64,000 bases of DNA from Planktothrix agardhii NIES-204. Lineage in GTDB: Bacteria > Cyanobacteriota > Cyanobacteriia > Cyanobacteriales > Microcoleaceae. The stretch covers positions 4,575,001 to 4,639,000 of the forward strand of contig AP017991.1 in the NCBI GenBank assembly GCA_003609755.1, written 5' to 3'. The notes beneath the pieces were generated by a model. That model made no database searches. It was not told the origin of the DNA and worked only from the letters and a program-made list of their open reading frames with translations. Below, piece after piece: positions 45,532-54,150 of the stretch (its first letter is position 1; the number at the start of each line of letters is the position of its first letter). A program made the position numbers and the translations under genes.

Positions 45532-45719
45532 AATATTAATTCAGAGGATAGTAGGAATTATATTGTTTTTTAAAATAGGTGTCAAATTGTGCGATCGCAA
45601 CTTCAACAAAAAAGCAAGCACATCTTTCTTCCGGCTTCGGGATATTACCAGAGAATAAAAAGTACGAGGAGAAAATATAAATTTTCTGCTATAATGGGTA
45701 AATAATGGCGTTCCACTAG

Positions 45720-45950
45720 ATGGCTATGTCTTCCATAGAAATTACACAGGCAATTTCACAAATTTCGGAATTATTTGATTTAGCTTTAAATGGAGAAGAA
45801 ATTATTATTACAGAAAATAAAAAACCTTTGTTGAAATTGGTTTTATTTCGGCAAAAACAATCTCAACGTCCGGCTTTATTTGGAACAGATAAAGGAATTA
45901 TTTCTATTACTGATGATTTTGATGATCCTTTAGAAGAATTTCAAGATTAG
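45720..45950 (+). CDS. Type II antitoxin (Phd/YefM-like)
   Basis: 76 residues. The N-terminal half (EITQAISQISELFDLALN, then GEEIIITENKKPLLKLV) is the Phd/YefM DNA-binding fold, and the acidic C-terminus (ITDDFDDPLEEFQD) is the usual toxin-neutralising tail. The toxin gene follows after 2 bp, so the two are coupled. The antitoxin would repress its own promoter; TATAATGGG lies about 30 bp upstream. Confidence 0.88.
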   Translation: MAMSSIEITQAISQISELFDLALNGEEIIITENKKPLLKLVLFRQKQSQRPALFGTDKGIISITDDFDDPLEEFQD

Positions 45951-45952
45951 AA

Positions 45953-46339
45953 ATGCAAGTTTTATTAGATACTCATGCACTGATTTGGTTTTTCTCAGGG
46001 AATGAAAAACTCAATGGGACGGCGCGAAATTTAATTGAAGATATAAACAACATCAAATATATTAGTGTGGCAAGCGTTTGGGAGATGGCAATTAAGCAAA
46101 GTCAAGGAAAACTAACTTTATCGGTATCATTAGAGCACTATATAGCAGAAAAACTCCAGCTAGAAGATTTTAATTTACTACAAATTAAACTGAGTCATTT
46201 AAACTTGGTTTGTCAATTACCTTTTTATCATAAAGATCCCTTTGATCGATTGTTAATTGCACAAAGTATCGTTGAAAATATTTATATTATTAGTCAAGAT
46301 TCTATATTTAATTTATACCCAATTCACAGAATAGAGTAA
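45953..46339 (+). CDS. PIN-domain toxin (VapC-like)
   Basis: 128 residues, standard for the family. VLLDTHALIWFF holds the first Asp, SVASVWEMAIK the Glu, and DPFDRLLIAQSI the next Asp pair; SQDSIF near the end carries the fourth acidic position. It is an RNase toxin neutralised by the protein encoded 2 bp upstream. It is well preserved, unlike the orphan antitoxin at 17870. Confidence 0.92.
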   Translation: MQVLLDTHALIWFFSGNEKLNGTARNLIEDINNIKYISVASVWEMAIKQSQGKLTLSVSLEHYIAEKLQLEDFNLLQIKLSHLNLVCQLPFYHKDPFDRLLIAQSIVENIYIISQDSIFNLYPIHRIE

Positions 46340-46651
46340 GTGTTTGTGCATAGTGATCGCTCCGTTTCATTCTACTCTTATTTCTAAGTAGAAGTACGGG
46401 AGATCGGATTAATTTAACCACCAGAAACCCTCAGAAACCGGGTTTCTTCAACTATCTTTTGATGATTCAACAAAGCTGATGACAGAAACCCGGTTTCTGC
46501 CTTAAAAACCTTTATAAGTGGGTTTCCTGGCGTTAGTGGGACTAGGACTATTTAGTTGACTTGTACCACACACCGACTAAAATACTACTTTAACGATTAT
46601 AATTAACCTGGGATTGCTATATTTTTGACATCAACTCAAAAAATCCTGAAT
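46340..46651. other. Intergenic region with paired AGAAACC palindromes
   Basis: 312 bp before the kinase gene. It holds two palindromes, AGAAACCGGGTTTCT (46433-46447) and AGAAACCCGGTTTCT (46484-46498), 36 bp apart, preceded by another AGAAACC half. Similar words occur widely in cyanobacterial spacers. I see no gene and no certain promoter. Confidence 0.6.
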
Positions 46652-48685
46652 ATGAATATCTATTGCACTCGTCCCGGTTGCCCTAACCCTCATAACCATT
46701 TCCCCGACTTCCAATATAATATAACCCCAGAAAGGCAACTGTTTTGTCGTACTTGTGGGATGCCCTTAATCTTAACTGCAAAGGGACGACATTATCAACC
46801 CTTCCAAGCCTTGGGAAAAGGAGGATTTGGAGCCACTTTTGTATCCGTTGATTTAGATTCAATTAATCAACGGTACTGTGTAGTAAAGCGATTAGAAATT
46901 CAACCGCGTTACACACCGAAAGAGGTTGAAGGTATTAAAAAAGCTTTTGAACGGGAAGCTAAAGCTTTGGCAGAATTACATGGAAATCACCTGCAAATTC
47001 CTGACCTCTACGATTATTTTATATTGAGAGCACCCCAACTTAATTCCTATATTTCACAAGATTGCAATTATTTAGTTCAGCAATATATTAAAGGTCAAAA
47101 TTTAAGTCAGGAATTAGAGAAACAAGGTCGTTTTTCAGAAACCCAGATTTTAGAAATCTTGGAGCAAATTTTACCGACATTAGAGTTTATTCACAATCAA
47201 AAACTAATTCACCGGGATATTAAACCGAGTAATATTATTCGCCGTCAGGATAATCAAAAGCTTTATTTAATTGATTTTGGTGCAGTTAAACAAGTCACCC
47301 GAGGAGTAATATCTCCAGAAAAATCTCTAGTGTTTGGGTGTGAGGGATATGCGCCACCAGAACAAAAACCTGGACAACAAGTTTATCCATCCAGTGATTT
47401 ATACGCACTGGCGGCTTCTTGTGTTCAATTACTGACTAATCAACATCCACAAAATTTACGCGATACTTATACTCTCAAATGGAATTGGAGATCTATATCT
47501 CCTGGCGTTAATCAGGATTTAGCTAATATTTTAGATAAAATGCTCAAACCTGATCCTAGTCATCGGTTTCAGTCGGCAAGGGATGTGATAACTGCTCTAA
47601 ATAATAAAAATCAGGCTCCAACACCTAATGGTTATTCTAGGAATAAGAATGCTAAGACAACAAGAATTATCAGTCAATCCCAACCTCGAACTTTATTAAT
47701 TTTAGCAATTGTTTTAACAATTATTGTAATTGTAATTACTCAAATAACACCGCCACCCACAACAACATCCCCCAACCCCGCAGCCCAAATTTCCTGGCAA
47801 AACCCCACCCTGGTTTCGAGTCTCAACGGACATTCAGATGATGTCGAGTTTGTAGCCTTCAGTCCCGATGGTCGGACGTTAGCCAGTGGGAGTTCGGACA
47901 CGACGATTAAATTGTGGGATGTGCAGAGCCAAGAGCAAATTGCTACTCTCACCGGACATTCAGATGATGTCGAGTTTGTAGCCTTCAGTCCCGATGGTCG
48001 GACATTAGCCAGTGGGAGTTCGGACAAGACGATTAAATTGTGGGATGTGCAGAGCCAACGGCAAATTGCTACTCTCACCGGACATTCAGATGTAGTCTAT
48101 TCTGTAGCCTTCAGTCCCGATGGTCGGACATTAGCCAGTGGGAGTTCGGACACGACGATTAAATTGTGGGATGTACACAGCCAAGGGGAAATTGCTACTC
48201 TCACCGGACATTCATTGTATATCAACTCTGTAGCCTTCAGTCCCGATGGTCGGACATTAGCCAGTGGGAGTTGGGACACGACGATTAAATTGTGGGATGT
48301 ACACAGCCAAGGGGAAATTGCTACTCTCACCGGACATTCAGATTTTGTCAGGTCTGTAGCCTTCAGTCCCGATGGTCGGACATTAGCCAGTGGGAGTGAT
48401 GACACGACGATTAAATTGTGGGATGTGCAGGGCCAAGGGCAAATTGCTACTCTCACCGGACATTCACATTTTGTCAGGTCTGTAGCCTTCAGTCCCGATG
48501 GTCGGACATTAGCCAGTGGGAGTTTGGACACGACGATTAAATTGTGGGATGTGCAGAGCCAAGGGCAAATTGCCACTCTCACCGGACATTCAGATGTAGT
48601 CTATTCTGTAGCCTTCAGTCCCGATGGTCGGACATTAGCCAGTGGGAGTTGGGACACCACGATTAAATTGTGGAAAAGACAGTAG
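46652..48685 (+). CDS. Ser/Thr protein kinase with seven-blade WD40 propeller
   Basis: 677 residues from the ATG at 46652 (the frame opens at a TTG 27 bp earlier). A Cys4 zinc ribbon (CTRPGCPNPHNHF, FCRTCG) precedes the kinase domain: LGKGGFGATFVSV, the Lys in VVKRLE, the catalytic loop IHRDIKPSNII and IDFGAVKQV. A membrane helix (LLILAIVLTIIVIVIT, near 345-360) places the C-terminal propeller outside. Seven WD40 repeats of exactly 42 residues are nearly identical except at a few positions per blade. This is a signalling kinase with a recently homogenised sensor. Confidence 0.93.
   Translation: MNIYCTRPGCPNPHNHFPDFQYNITPERQLFCRTCGMPLILTAKGRHYQPFQALGKGGFGATFVSVDLDSINQRYCVVKRLEIQPRYTPKEVEGIKKAFEREAKALAELHGNHLQIPDLYDYFILRAPQLNSYISQDCNYLVQQYIKGQNLSQELEKQGRFSETQILEILEQILPTLEFIHNQKLIHRDIKPSNIIRRQDNQKLYLIDFGAVKQVTRGVISPEKSLVFGCEGYAPPEQKPGQQVYPSSDLYALAASCVQLLTNQHPQNLRDTYTLKWNWRSISPGVNQDLANILDKMLKPDPSHRFQSARDVITALNNKNQAPTPNGYSRNKNAKTTRIISQSQPRTLLILAIVLTIIVIVITQITPPPTTTSPNPAAQISWQNPTLVSSLNGHSDDVEFVAFSPDGRTLASGSSDTTIKLWDVQSQEQIATLTGHSDDVEFVAFSPDGRTLASGSSDKTIKLWDVQSQRQIATLTGHSDVVYSVAFSPDGRTLASGSSDTTIKLWDVHSQGEIATLTGHSLYINSVAFSPDGRTLASGSWDTTIKLWDVHSQGEIATLTGHSDFVRSVAFSPDGRTLASGSDDTTIKLWDVQGQGQIATLTGHSHFVRSVAFSPDGRTLASGSLDTTIKLWDVQSQGQIATLTGHSDVVYSVAFSPDGRTLASGSWDTTIKLWKRQ
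47804..48685 (+). repeat. Seven tandem 126-bp coding repeats (WD40 blades)
   Basis: GGACATT recurs at 47828, 47954, 48080, 48206, 48332, 48458 and 48584, exactly 126 bp apart. Most of each unit is identical at the DNA level. Differences cluster in two short windows: after GHS (DDVEFV, DVVYSV, LYINSV, DFVRSV, HFVRSV) and in SGSxDxT. The antisense ORFs here are shadows of this array. Confidence 0.95.
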
Positions 48686-48693
48686 GGGTAGAT

Positions 48694-49164
48694 TTATTTA
48701 CTTTGAATTTCCTTAATTTTCCAGGCATTCGGGTCAATGGGTGCGGTATAACCTTGACTCACCGCCCAAGCACAAAAACCTCCATATTGAGGAACGTATT
48801 TTTCAGGATTTTGAACAAATAAATCTCGATTTTCTGCCGTAGAAAATTGCCAATTAACATTCCCCCATTGATAATTAAAGTTAGGATTCCCCGGAATCGC
48901 TTGCTCTTGTTGAAAATAGGCAACAACATCAAACCCTTTCAAAGCTATGGAATTTTCGGCATAAAATACTCCCGAAATCCGATCAGATGGCGTAGAATTT
49001 GGAGTATTTTGGGGTGGGGGTGGGGTTAAATTAGAATTTGAATTAACCGCAGGTTGAGGACTGGAAATAACAGTTTCCACGTTAAGATTAGAACTACAAC
49101 TAACTGTTAATCCCAGTATTAATATTGAAGATGTGATTAAAATTGTAAGAGTTGGGTAATTCAT
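48694..49164 (-). CDS. YHS-domain lipoprotein
   Basis: 156 residues. The signal peptide ends in the lipobox LGLTVSC, so Cys23 is lipidated. A Pro/Asn/Ser-rich linker follows, then a YHS-like domain: IALKGFDVVAYF, NFNYQWGNVNWQFSTAENRD and FVQNPEKYVPQYGGFCAWAV. This class may bind metal or heme at the envelope; the function is unsettled. It is convergent with the kinase gene 8 bp away. Confidence 0.85.
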   Translation of the reverse strand: MNYPTLTILITSSILILGLTVSCSSNLNVETVISSPQPAVNSNSNLTPPPPQNTPNSTPSDRISGVFYAENSIALKGFDVVAYFQQEQAIPGNPNFNYQWGNVNWQFSTAENRDLFVQNPEKYVPQYGGFCAWAVSQGYTAPIDPNAWKIKEIQSK

Positions 49165-49197
49165 CGTTTTATTAATTAGAAATTTATTGGTGTTAAC

Positions 49198-50496
49198 TTA
49201 AGTCATAATGCCCTGAACGCGCATTTCGGGCTGTAGAGACGTTGCATACAACATCTCTACTTTTTTAACCCTTTTTAACTGGTTTGAGCTTTTAGCCCGA
49301 AATTTATTTCCGGGCGCTGTGTGACTGGGGTTGAGTGCAATAAAACCCAACCTACGTTGGTTAAATTGGCCATTTTCCCATCCATTCTCCCCCCGAAACC
49401 GCCAACGGGGAAATAATAACCGCATTATCACCCAAGCGGATAAATAAACCGCCAACCACACTAAACCATAATGTTTAATGAAGGTAATTAAATCAAATTC
49501 AGTTTTAGGAATATTGGGTAAACCGATATTTGCAATTAATAAAGCTAAAACTAATCCCTCCACAACTCCGGCATAAAATTGGAATATTCCTGGCCAATCA
49601 TGATCCCAAAAATATTTTTGCAGAAAATCATATAATACATCCCAAGCTATTCCCAATAAACCCACATAAAACACAATCCAAAAATAAACAAAATCAGACT
49701 TAACGCCTAAATATCCCCAAGAAAAAGGCAAATAAACTAAAATTCCCACCGTTGCTAATAGAAAAATTCGCGTTTGCCAGCGTCCGAATAAAGTTGGAGT
49801 CATGATCATTAATAATACAGTGATCTCAAGTTCTAAACCTTGATTATTGCGTTCTAATTTTTTCACTAAACCATAACAAATTTTATACCAATTTTGGGAT
49901 TTTCCTTGCTCAACAATGCGTCGCCATTTCTTCCGACTAGCTGTTGTTGTTCCACCCCAAGCCTGCAATAATTCCCGTCGTCCCAAGGGATCTGCCGCCT
50001 CTAACATAGCCCGCATATCACCGCCCCAAGTCCCTTTAGGCCAGTTAAAAGGTTGAAATTCCCAATCATGTTCAACCTGGCGTTGGGCTGACTCAAATTG
50101 GTTGCCCTTGCGAGGTTCTCGGTTTAAATGAATTACGGTAATATTACGCTGGATTTTATGGGCTTCATACAACCGTTCAAATATTTGTGATGCCACAATT
50201 CCCGATCCTCGAATCACAACCGTGCCGCCATTTTTTTCTAACTTCTGATAAATATAATCATGGGATTCATAACCTTGAACTACTGTTTTTTGTTCTCCAG
50301 ATTCTTCAGGATGTTCTCGATGATATTGTTCCAGATCAGTTAACAGTTTAATGGCTGGATAACCCGTACTGAGATGAATATATTTAGCTAATAAAAATTG
50401 GTAATTATCCTGACCCGATGACGAGCGACAATAGGCAATACAATAGCGACCGTCTTCTGTTTTCCGAATGCTGCGAATACTACCATATTCAAGCAT
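49198..50496 (-). CDS. Chimeric ORF: FAD/NAD(P)-binding protein fragment fused to a membrane protein
   Basis: 432 residues that look like two genes. Residues 1 to about 225 match the interior of an FAD/NAD(P)-dependent oxidoreductase (LSTGYPAIKLL, VVIRGSGIVASQIFERL, NWPKGTWGGDMRAML) but lack the N-terminal FAD-binding loop and the C-terminus. From MIMTPTLFGRWQTRIF an unrelated protein with about five helices begins at what looks like its own ATG. The last about 60 residues come from repeats (RRLGFIALNPS and the GTAGAGACG hairpin). A deletion probably joined them. The oxidoreductase is surely inactive; the membrane part could still be made separately. Confidence 0.6.
   Translation of the reverse strand: MLEYGSIRSIRKTEDGRYCIAYCRSSSGQDNYQFLLAKYIHLSTGYPAIKLLTDLEQYHREHPEESGEQKTVVQGYESHDYIYQKLEKNGGTVVIRGSGIVASQIFERLYEAHKIQRNITVIHLNREPRKGNQFESAQRQVEHDWEFQPFNWPKGTWGGDMRAMLEAADPLGRRELLQAWGGTTTASRKKWRRIVEQGKSQNWYKICYGLVKKLERNNQGLELEITVLLMIMTPTLFGRWQTRIFLLATVGILVYLPFSWGYLGVKSDFVYFWIVFYVGLLGIAWDVLYDFLQKYFWDHDWPGIFQFYAGVVEGLVLALLIANIGLPNIPKTEFDLITFIKHYGLVWLAVYLSAWVIMRLLFPRWRFRGENGWENGQFNQRRLGFIALNPSHTAPGNKFRAKSSNQLKRVKKVEMLYATSLQPEMRVQGIMT
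49233..49260. repeat. Inverted repeat GTAGAGACGTTG / CAACATCTCTAC
   Basis: Twelve-base arms with one mismatch around a CATA loop. It is the second copy of the hairpin family at 22814-22865. It lies inside the last codons of the chimeric ORF and supplies part of its C-terminus. Confidence 0.75.
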
Positions 50497-50637
50497 TTTA
50501 TCCCAACTAATGCGATCGCCTTCTCGATTCTACACGCTCACGTCTGATTATTTTACTGTGAAATTTCTGAACCAACTGGACTTTAAAAAACAATTAAATC
50601 TAAAATCAATACAAAGTCAATAGGATTTGAGATTAGT

Positions 50638-52257
50638 TCATTTCTGAATCATTAATTGATAGCCTTGATATATAATTTTTACAGGCTCAGATACGGTTTG
50701 AATAAATTGATCAATTCCTTTACGAGTATCTTCTTCTGGATGTTCAGGATCTCGATATTCATAATCATCAAAAATTATAATTCCCCCCGGTTTTAGTAAA
50801 TTCCAAGATAGTAACGCATCCTGTAATACCACTGAGGCTAAATGACAGCCATCAATATAAACAAAATTGTAGGTATTAGGAGTAAGAGTTGATAATATTT
50901 CTTGGGAATATCCTTCTAATTTGGTTACTTTTTCAGCTACTCCGGTTTTAGCAATATTCCCATCAAATTCTGGCTTAAAACTTAAATCAATACAGGTTAT
51001 TTTTGCCGTAGGATGGGTTAAAATATGATCCAGTAACCAACAAGCCGACATCCCTTGAAAACTACCAATTTCTAAGCCTTGAATTTCAGGAATACTCGCG
51101 AAAGAATATAATGCTTTTTCCCAATTGAGAATATTAACACTAAACCAATCTTTGGTAAAATGATAATCTTTTTCCAAACTAGCATTCCATCCCCTTAAGT
51201 AATGGGATTTTTGATGGGCTTGGATGGCGGTTTCTAATTCCCCAATTTCCGATACAAAGTTCCCTAAATGGGTATGAGCATGGGGTAAATCAGGACTTAA
51301 TAGGAGGGCTTTTTGAGAAGCTGCGATCGCTTCTTCCCATTGTTTTTGATAACTATAAGCTCGACTTAAAGATAAATAGATAAATGGATTTTTATCTTCT
51401 ACTTTCAGCGCATCTTGATAACCAGCGATCGCCTGATCCCATTGTTGTAATTTAAACTTAATTTCCGCAATTTGAAAATAGGGTAGATAGGCGGTGGGAT
51501 TTAATTCTATAACTCGTTGATAACAATGAATGGCATTTTCCCATTTTCTTAATTGTTTATTAGCATTTCCCAAACCCATATAAGAAGGAAACTGTTGATT
51601 ATTCCTTTCAACAGCTTGACTATAGGCTTGAGCCGCATTTTCCCACTGTTGGAGTTGAAAATAAACTTCCCCTAAATTGTGATAGGCTTCATAAGCATTA
51701 GGGTTGGCTTGAATCGCATTTTGATAACAAAAAATTGCTGGGTTAATTTTGCGTTTTTGAAATAGTCGATTTCCCAGGTTTAAATATTCAGTAAATGTTC
51801 CTAAACTTGGTTCTAATTGTAAGGCTTTATACCAGAGTTCTTCCCCTTCATCCTGTTGATCAATTTTGATTAAAACCTTGGCTAAATTCCGATAAATTAC
51901 TGCTAAATTAGGATTACATTCAATCGCTTTTCGATAATTAAAAACAGCCGTTTCCCAGTCCTGTTTTTGACTATAAATATCTCCTAAATTCCCATAAACT
52001 TCTGCATAATTCGGCTGTAATTTCAGGGCTTTCTGATACCAAAATTCCGCCTGTTCAAAATCCTCTTGAACTTGCCAAATTACCCCTAAAGTTTTAGAAA
52101 TAGGTGCATAGTCTGGATCTAAATTAAGAGCTGCTAAACAAACAGAAAGAGCTTGATCAACCTGTTGATGGACTAAATGATAATTAGCCTGTTGATATAA
52201 ATATTTAACAAAAGTCTTGGGATTTAAAGATGAGTCCATGGGGTAATTTGTAGTCAA
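50638..52257 (-). CDS. TPR-repeat protein with C-terminal class I methyltransferase
   Basis: 539 residues. Residues about 15-335 are some nine TPR units (PNYAEVYGNLGDIYSQKQ, PNAYEAYHNLGEVYFQLQ). The C-terminal domain has EIQGLEIGSFQGMSACWLL (SAM-binding loop), ITCIDLSFK, YNFVYIDGCHLASVVLQD and LKPGGIIIFDDYEY, matching Methyltransf_24-type enzymes. The substrate is unknown; in cyanobacteria such fusions are often near glycan or secondary-metabolite genes. It stands alone. The ending YQGYQLMIQK recurs as a stray fragment at about 44945-44970. Confidence 0.85.
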   Translation of the reverse strand: MTTNYPMDSSLNPKTFVKYLYQQANYHLVHQQVDQALSVCLAALNLDPDYAPISKTLGVIWQVQEDFEQAEFWYQKALKLQPNYAEVYGNLGDIYSQKQDWETAVFNYRKAIECNPNLAVIYRNLAKVLIKIDQQDEGEELWYKALQLEPSLGTFTEYLNLGNRLFQKRKINPAIFCYQNAIQANPNAYEAYHNLGEVYFQLQQWENAAQAYSQAVERNNQQFPSYMGLGNANKQLRKWENAIHCYQRVIELNPTAYLPYFQIAEIKFKLQQWDQAIAGYQDALKVEDKNPFIYLSLSRAYSYQKQWEEAIAASQKALLLSPDLPHAHTHLGNFVSEIGELETAIQAHQKSHYLRGWNASLEKDYHFTKDWFSVNILNWEKALYSFASIPEIQGLEIGSFQGMSACWLLDHILTHPTAKITCIDLSFKPEFDGNIAKTGVAEKVTKLEGYSQEILSTLTPNTYNFVYIDGCHLASVVLQDALLSWNLLKPGGIIIFDDYEYRDPEHPEEDTRKGIDQFIQTVSEPVKIIYQGYQLMIQK

Positions 52258-52322
52258 GGGGTGAGGGTTTCGGTTAAGGTAAAAAGATTAAGCCTCAACC
52301 GTAAACCCTATCTATTTTTAAA

Positions 52323-52964
52323 TCAACCTAAACGGTGATTACTTTCCATTTGAACAGTGCTTTCTTCGGGGGAAGGAGAGGTTAATAAAGGACTGTTCTT
52401 CGGTTTTAATACCGCTTGAATGGTTCTTAAAAAACGATTGGGTTTAGGTACTTGACCATTTAACAATTGACGTTCTTTTACTTTTTTTGCCAGATGACGC
52501 ATGACGGATAAATCTAATTCATCAATGAAATGATCAGCAATTCTTTCCCCCATGAATTCAATCGCTTCAGAATACTGTTCCATCAAAGATTCTACGGCTT
52601 GGGAAGCATCCGTTGTGATCTGATCAGAAACGGGATTTTGATCAATAATAGGTGGTTGAACTTCTACGGTAGTTTGGACTCGATTTAGGCGATGATTTAA
52701 GAAACTTTGATATTCGTCAACGGTCATCCCCAAATTATAAATATGATGATGAACATGATCAATTAAGTCAACTTCCGCCGGGACAAATAGATCATTTTGT
52801 TGACAAATTCCATGCAAACTCGCCCAAGTTTTGAGGGTATTAGCATCATGGAGTTGATAGCGGTCTAACAGTTGAGTGGTTGTCATATTGGTTTCGGGAG
52901 TTGGCTTAAAATCACTCATAGACTTGTCCTCATTTACAGCTATATCTGACAGTTTGTTTAACAC
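52323..52964 (-). CDS. Unknown protein, probably DNA- or partner-binding
   Basis: 213 residues. The N-terminal half has a helix-turn-helix-like stretch (TTQLLDRYQLHDANTLKTWA, then VHHHIYNLGMTVDEYQSFL), an acidic linker follows, and another helical part (QAVESLMEQYSEAIEFMGERI, VMRHLAKKVKERQLL) ends in a Ser/Pro-rich tail. The second half hints at a self-association region. I do not recognise the family. MSDFKPTPE at codon 16 may be the real start. Confidence 0.6.
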   Translation of the reverse strand: MLNKLSDIAVNEDKSMSDFKPTPETNMTTTQLLDRYQLHDANTLKTWASLHGICQQNDLFVPAEVDLIDHVHHHIYNLGMTVDEYQSFLNHRLNRVQTTVEVQPPIIDQNPVSDQITTDASQAVESLMEQYSEAIEFMGERIADHFIDELDLSVMRHLAKKVKERQLLNGQVPKPNRFLRTIQAVLKPKNSPLLTSPSPEESTVQMESNHRLG

Positions 52965-53313
52965 TTTTAATTACATTTAATTTAGCATAATAAGTACCAA
53001 AAAACCAAATATTTTGATCTGATTTTCCCTGAGATGTTCAAGGATATAGCAATGAGCAGGTTATTGTTCACAACAACTTCCGTGTCTTTGTGGTTAAATT
53101 AAGTCTTCCCGTTGTCAACATAGCCACAATAACTGCTATAGCATCCCGTTGAGTCAATTACCTAAAATTATCACCTCAACTTTTGTATTATCACCGATTT
53201 TGGCAAAATTGTATCCGGTTTTCTTTCCCCTTCCCATTTCCTAAAACTTTGGATAAAATTATCCATAATCGGGATCACACCAATTTGCCATTATTGAAAT
53301 CCAACCCTTTGCT
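52965..53313. other. Intergenic region with a dispersed-repeat copy
   Basis: 349 bp between two divergent genes. At 53060-53102 lies AGCAGGTTATTGTTCACAAC followed by CGTGTCTTTGTGGTTAAATT, a member of the family also found at 44969-45040 (reverse). The stretch from 53160 to 53313 is plain AT-rich promoter-like sequence. No gene is visible. Confidence 0.6.
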
Positions 53314-53583
53314 ATGCCAATCTACGATTATTTCTGTCCCAGCAACAACCAAACCATAGAAGTTATGCACTCCTATACCCACGAGATTACCACCTGGGGC
53401 GAGGTTTGTCAGTTAGCCAACTGTGACCTCGGAGATACTCCTAAAGATGCTCTAGTGCGTCGGGTGGTGAGTGCACCGATGCTATCTATTCCTACTTCTA
53501 ATGCCGATTACAAAAACGCCGGATTTACGAAGTTAGTCAAACGAGATCAAGGAGTTTATGAAAATGTCACGGATTCGGATTAA
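53314..53583 (+). CDS. FmdB-like small zinc-ribbon-related protein
   Basis: 89 residues. MPIYDYFCPSNNQTIEVMH matches the start of the FmdB/CxxC_CxxC regulatory family, and VRRVVSAPMLSIP matches its later part. The Cys-x-x-Cys pairs are incomplete: one Cys at residue 8, then EVCQLANC. Metal binding is therefore uncertain. The gene ends overlapping by 17 bp with the convergent unknown gene. The function is unknown. Confidence 0.6.
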   Translation: MPIYDYFCPSNNQTIEVMHSYTHEITTWGEVCQLANCDLGDTPKDALVRRVVSAPMLSIPTSNADYKNAGFTKLVKRDQGVYENVTDSD

Positions 53584-54118
53584 CTGAACTAGATTGATGT
53601 TTAGCTTTTTCTTTTTTTGGATCACCCATAAATCCCTTTAACTTCTGGTGAAAATCAGGATGTTTTAGGGATAATTTATCGGTTTGACTTGCTTCTAATC
53701 CTTGGCTTTCTGGGGTTTTATCTGTTATTAATTTATCTTTGTTTTGACTTTCTAATAACAAGTTTTGGGGAAACCTATTACAAATTAAACGTTCAAATTC
53801 TGAAGTAAAATGATAAATTTTTTTCCCTCGCCGTTGCCAAGATATTAAGATATATTCCACAGAAATCGCTTTATAGCGTCCCTGATATAAAGATTCCAAA
53901 ATAGCGGGTAGAAACCAATCTGGATCATATTGTTTTTCCCAGCGCTTAATAATTTGTTCTGGGGTCTGGTCTGCTAATTCAAAACCATAATATTTGAGCA
54001 GATCAGAGGGATTTACCGAACTAGAAATGCTCCTAGGATCTTCCCGAGTCGGTGCTGCGAGATATTTACGGTGTTCTTCATCGTTAAAAGGAAATTCTAA
54101 AGCAAACAGAAAAATCAC
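53567..54118 (-). CDS. Unknown soluble protein
   Basis: 183 residues. The first half is ordered (SDLLKYYGFELADQTPEQII, WFLPAILESLYQGRYKAISV, YILISWQRRGKKIYHF), followed by ERLICNRFPQNL and a low-complexity Lys/Ser/Pro tail from about 125. Proteins of this kind occur in cyanobacteria without assigned function (from memory, uncertain). It overlaps the FmdB-like gene tail-to-tail and is 32 bp downstream of the DUF3769 gene on the same strand. Confidence 0.65.
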   Translation of the reverse strand: MIFLFALEFPFNDEEHRKYLAAPTREDPRSISSSVNPSDLLKYYGFELADQTPEQIIKRWEKQYDPDWFLPAILESLYQGRYKAISVEYILISWQRRGKKIYHFTSEFERLICNRFPQNLLLESQNKDKLITDKTPESQGLEASQTDKLSLKHPDFHQKLKGFMGDPKKEKAKHQSSSVNPNP

Positions 54119-54150
54119 CTCCTTGGCATTATGATCATAAATCTTACACC

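Noticed and set aside
47740-48582. Two long minus-strand ORFs opposite the WD40 repeats
   Set aside because: They are antisense shadows created by the 126-bp coding repeat; their sequence is itself periodic and has no family resemblance.
47804-48685. Regular repeat spacing suggestive of a CRISPR array
   Set aside because: The unit is 126 bp, has no unique spacers, and encodes WD40 blades. No cas genes or other repeat-spacer arrays are seen anywhere in the window.
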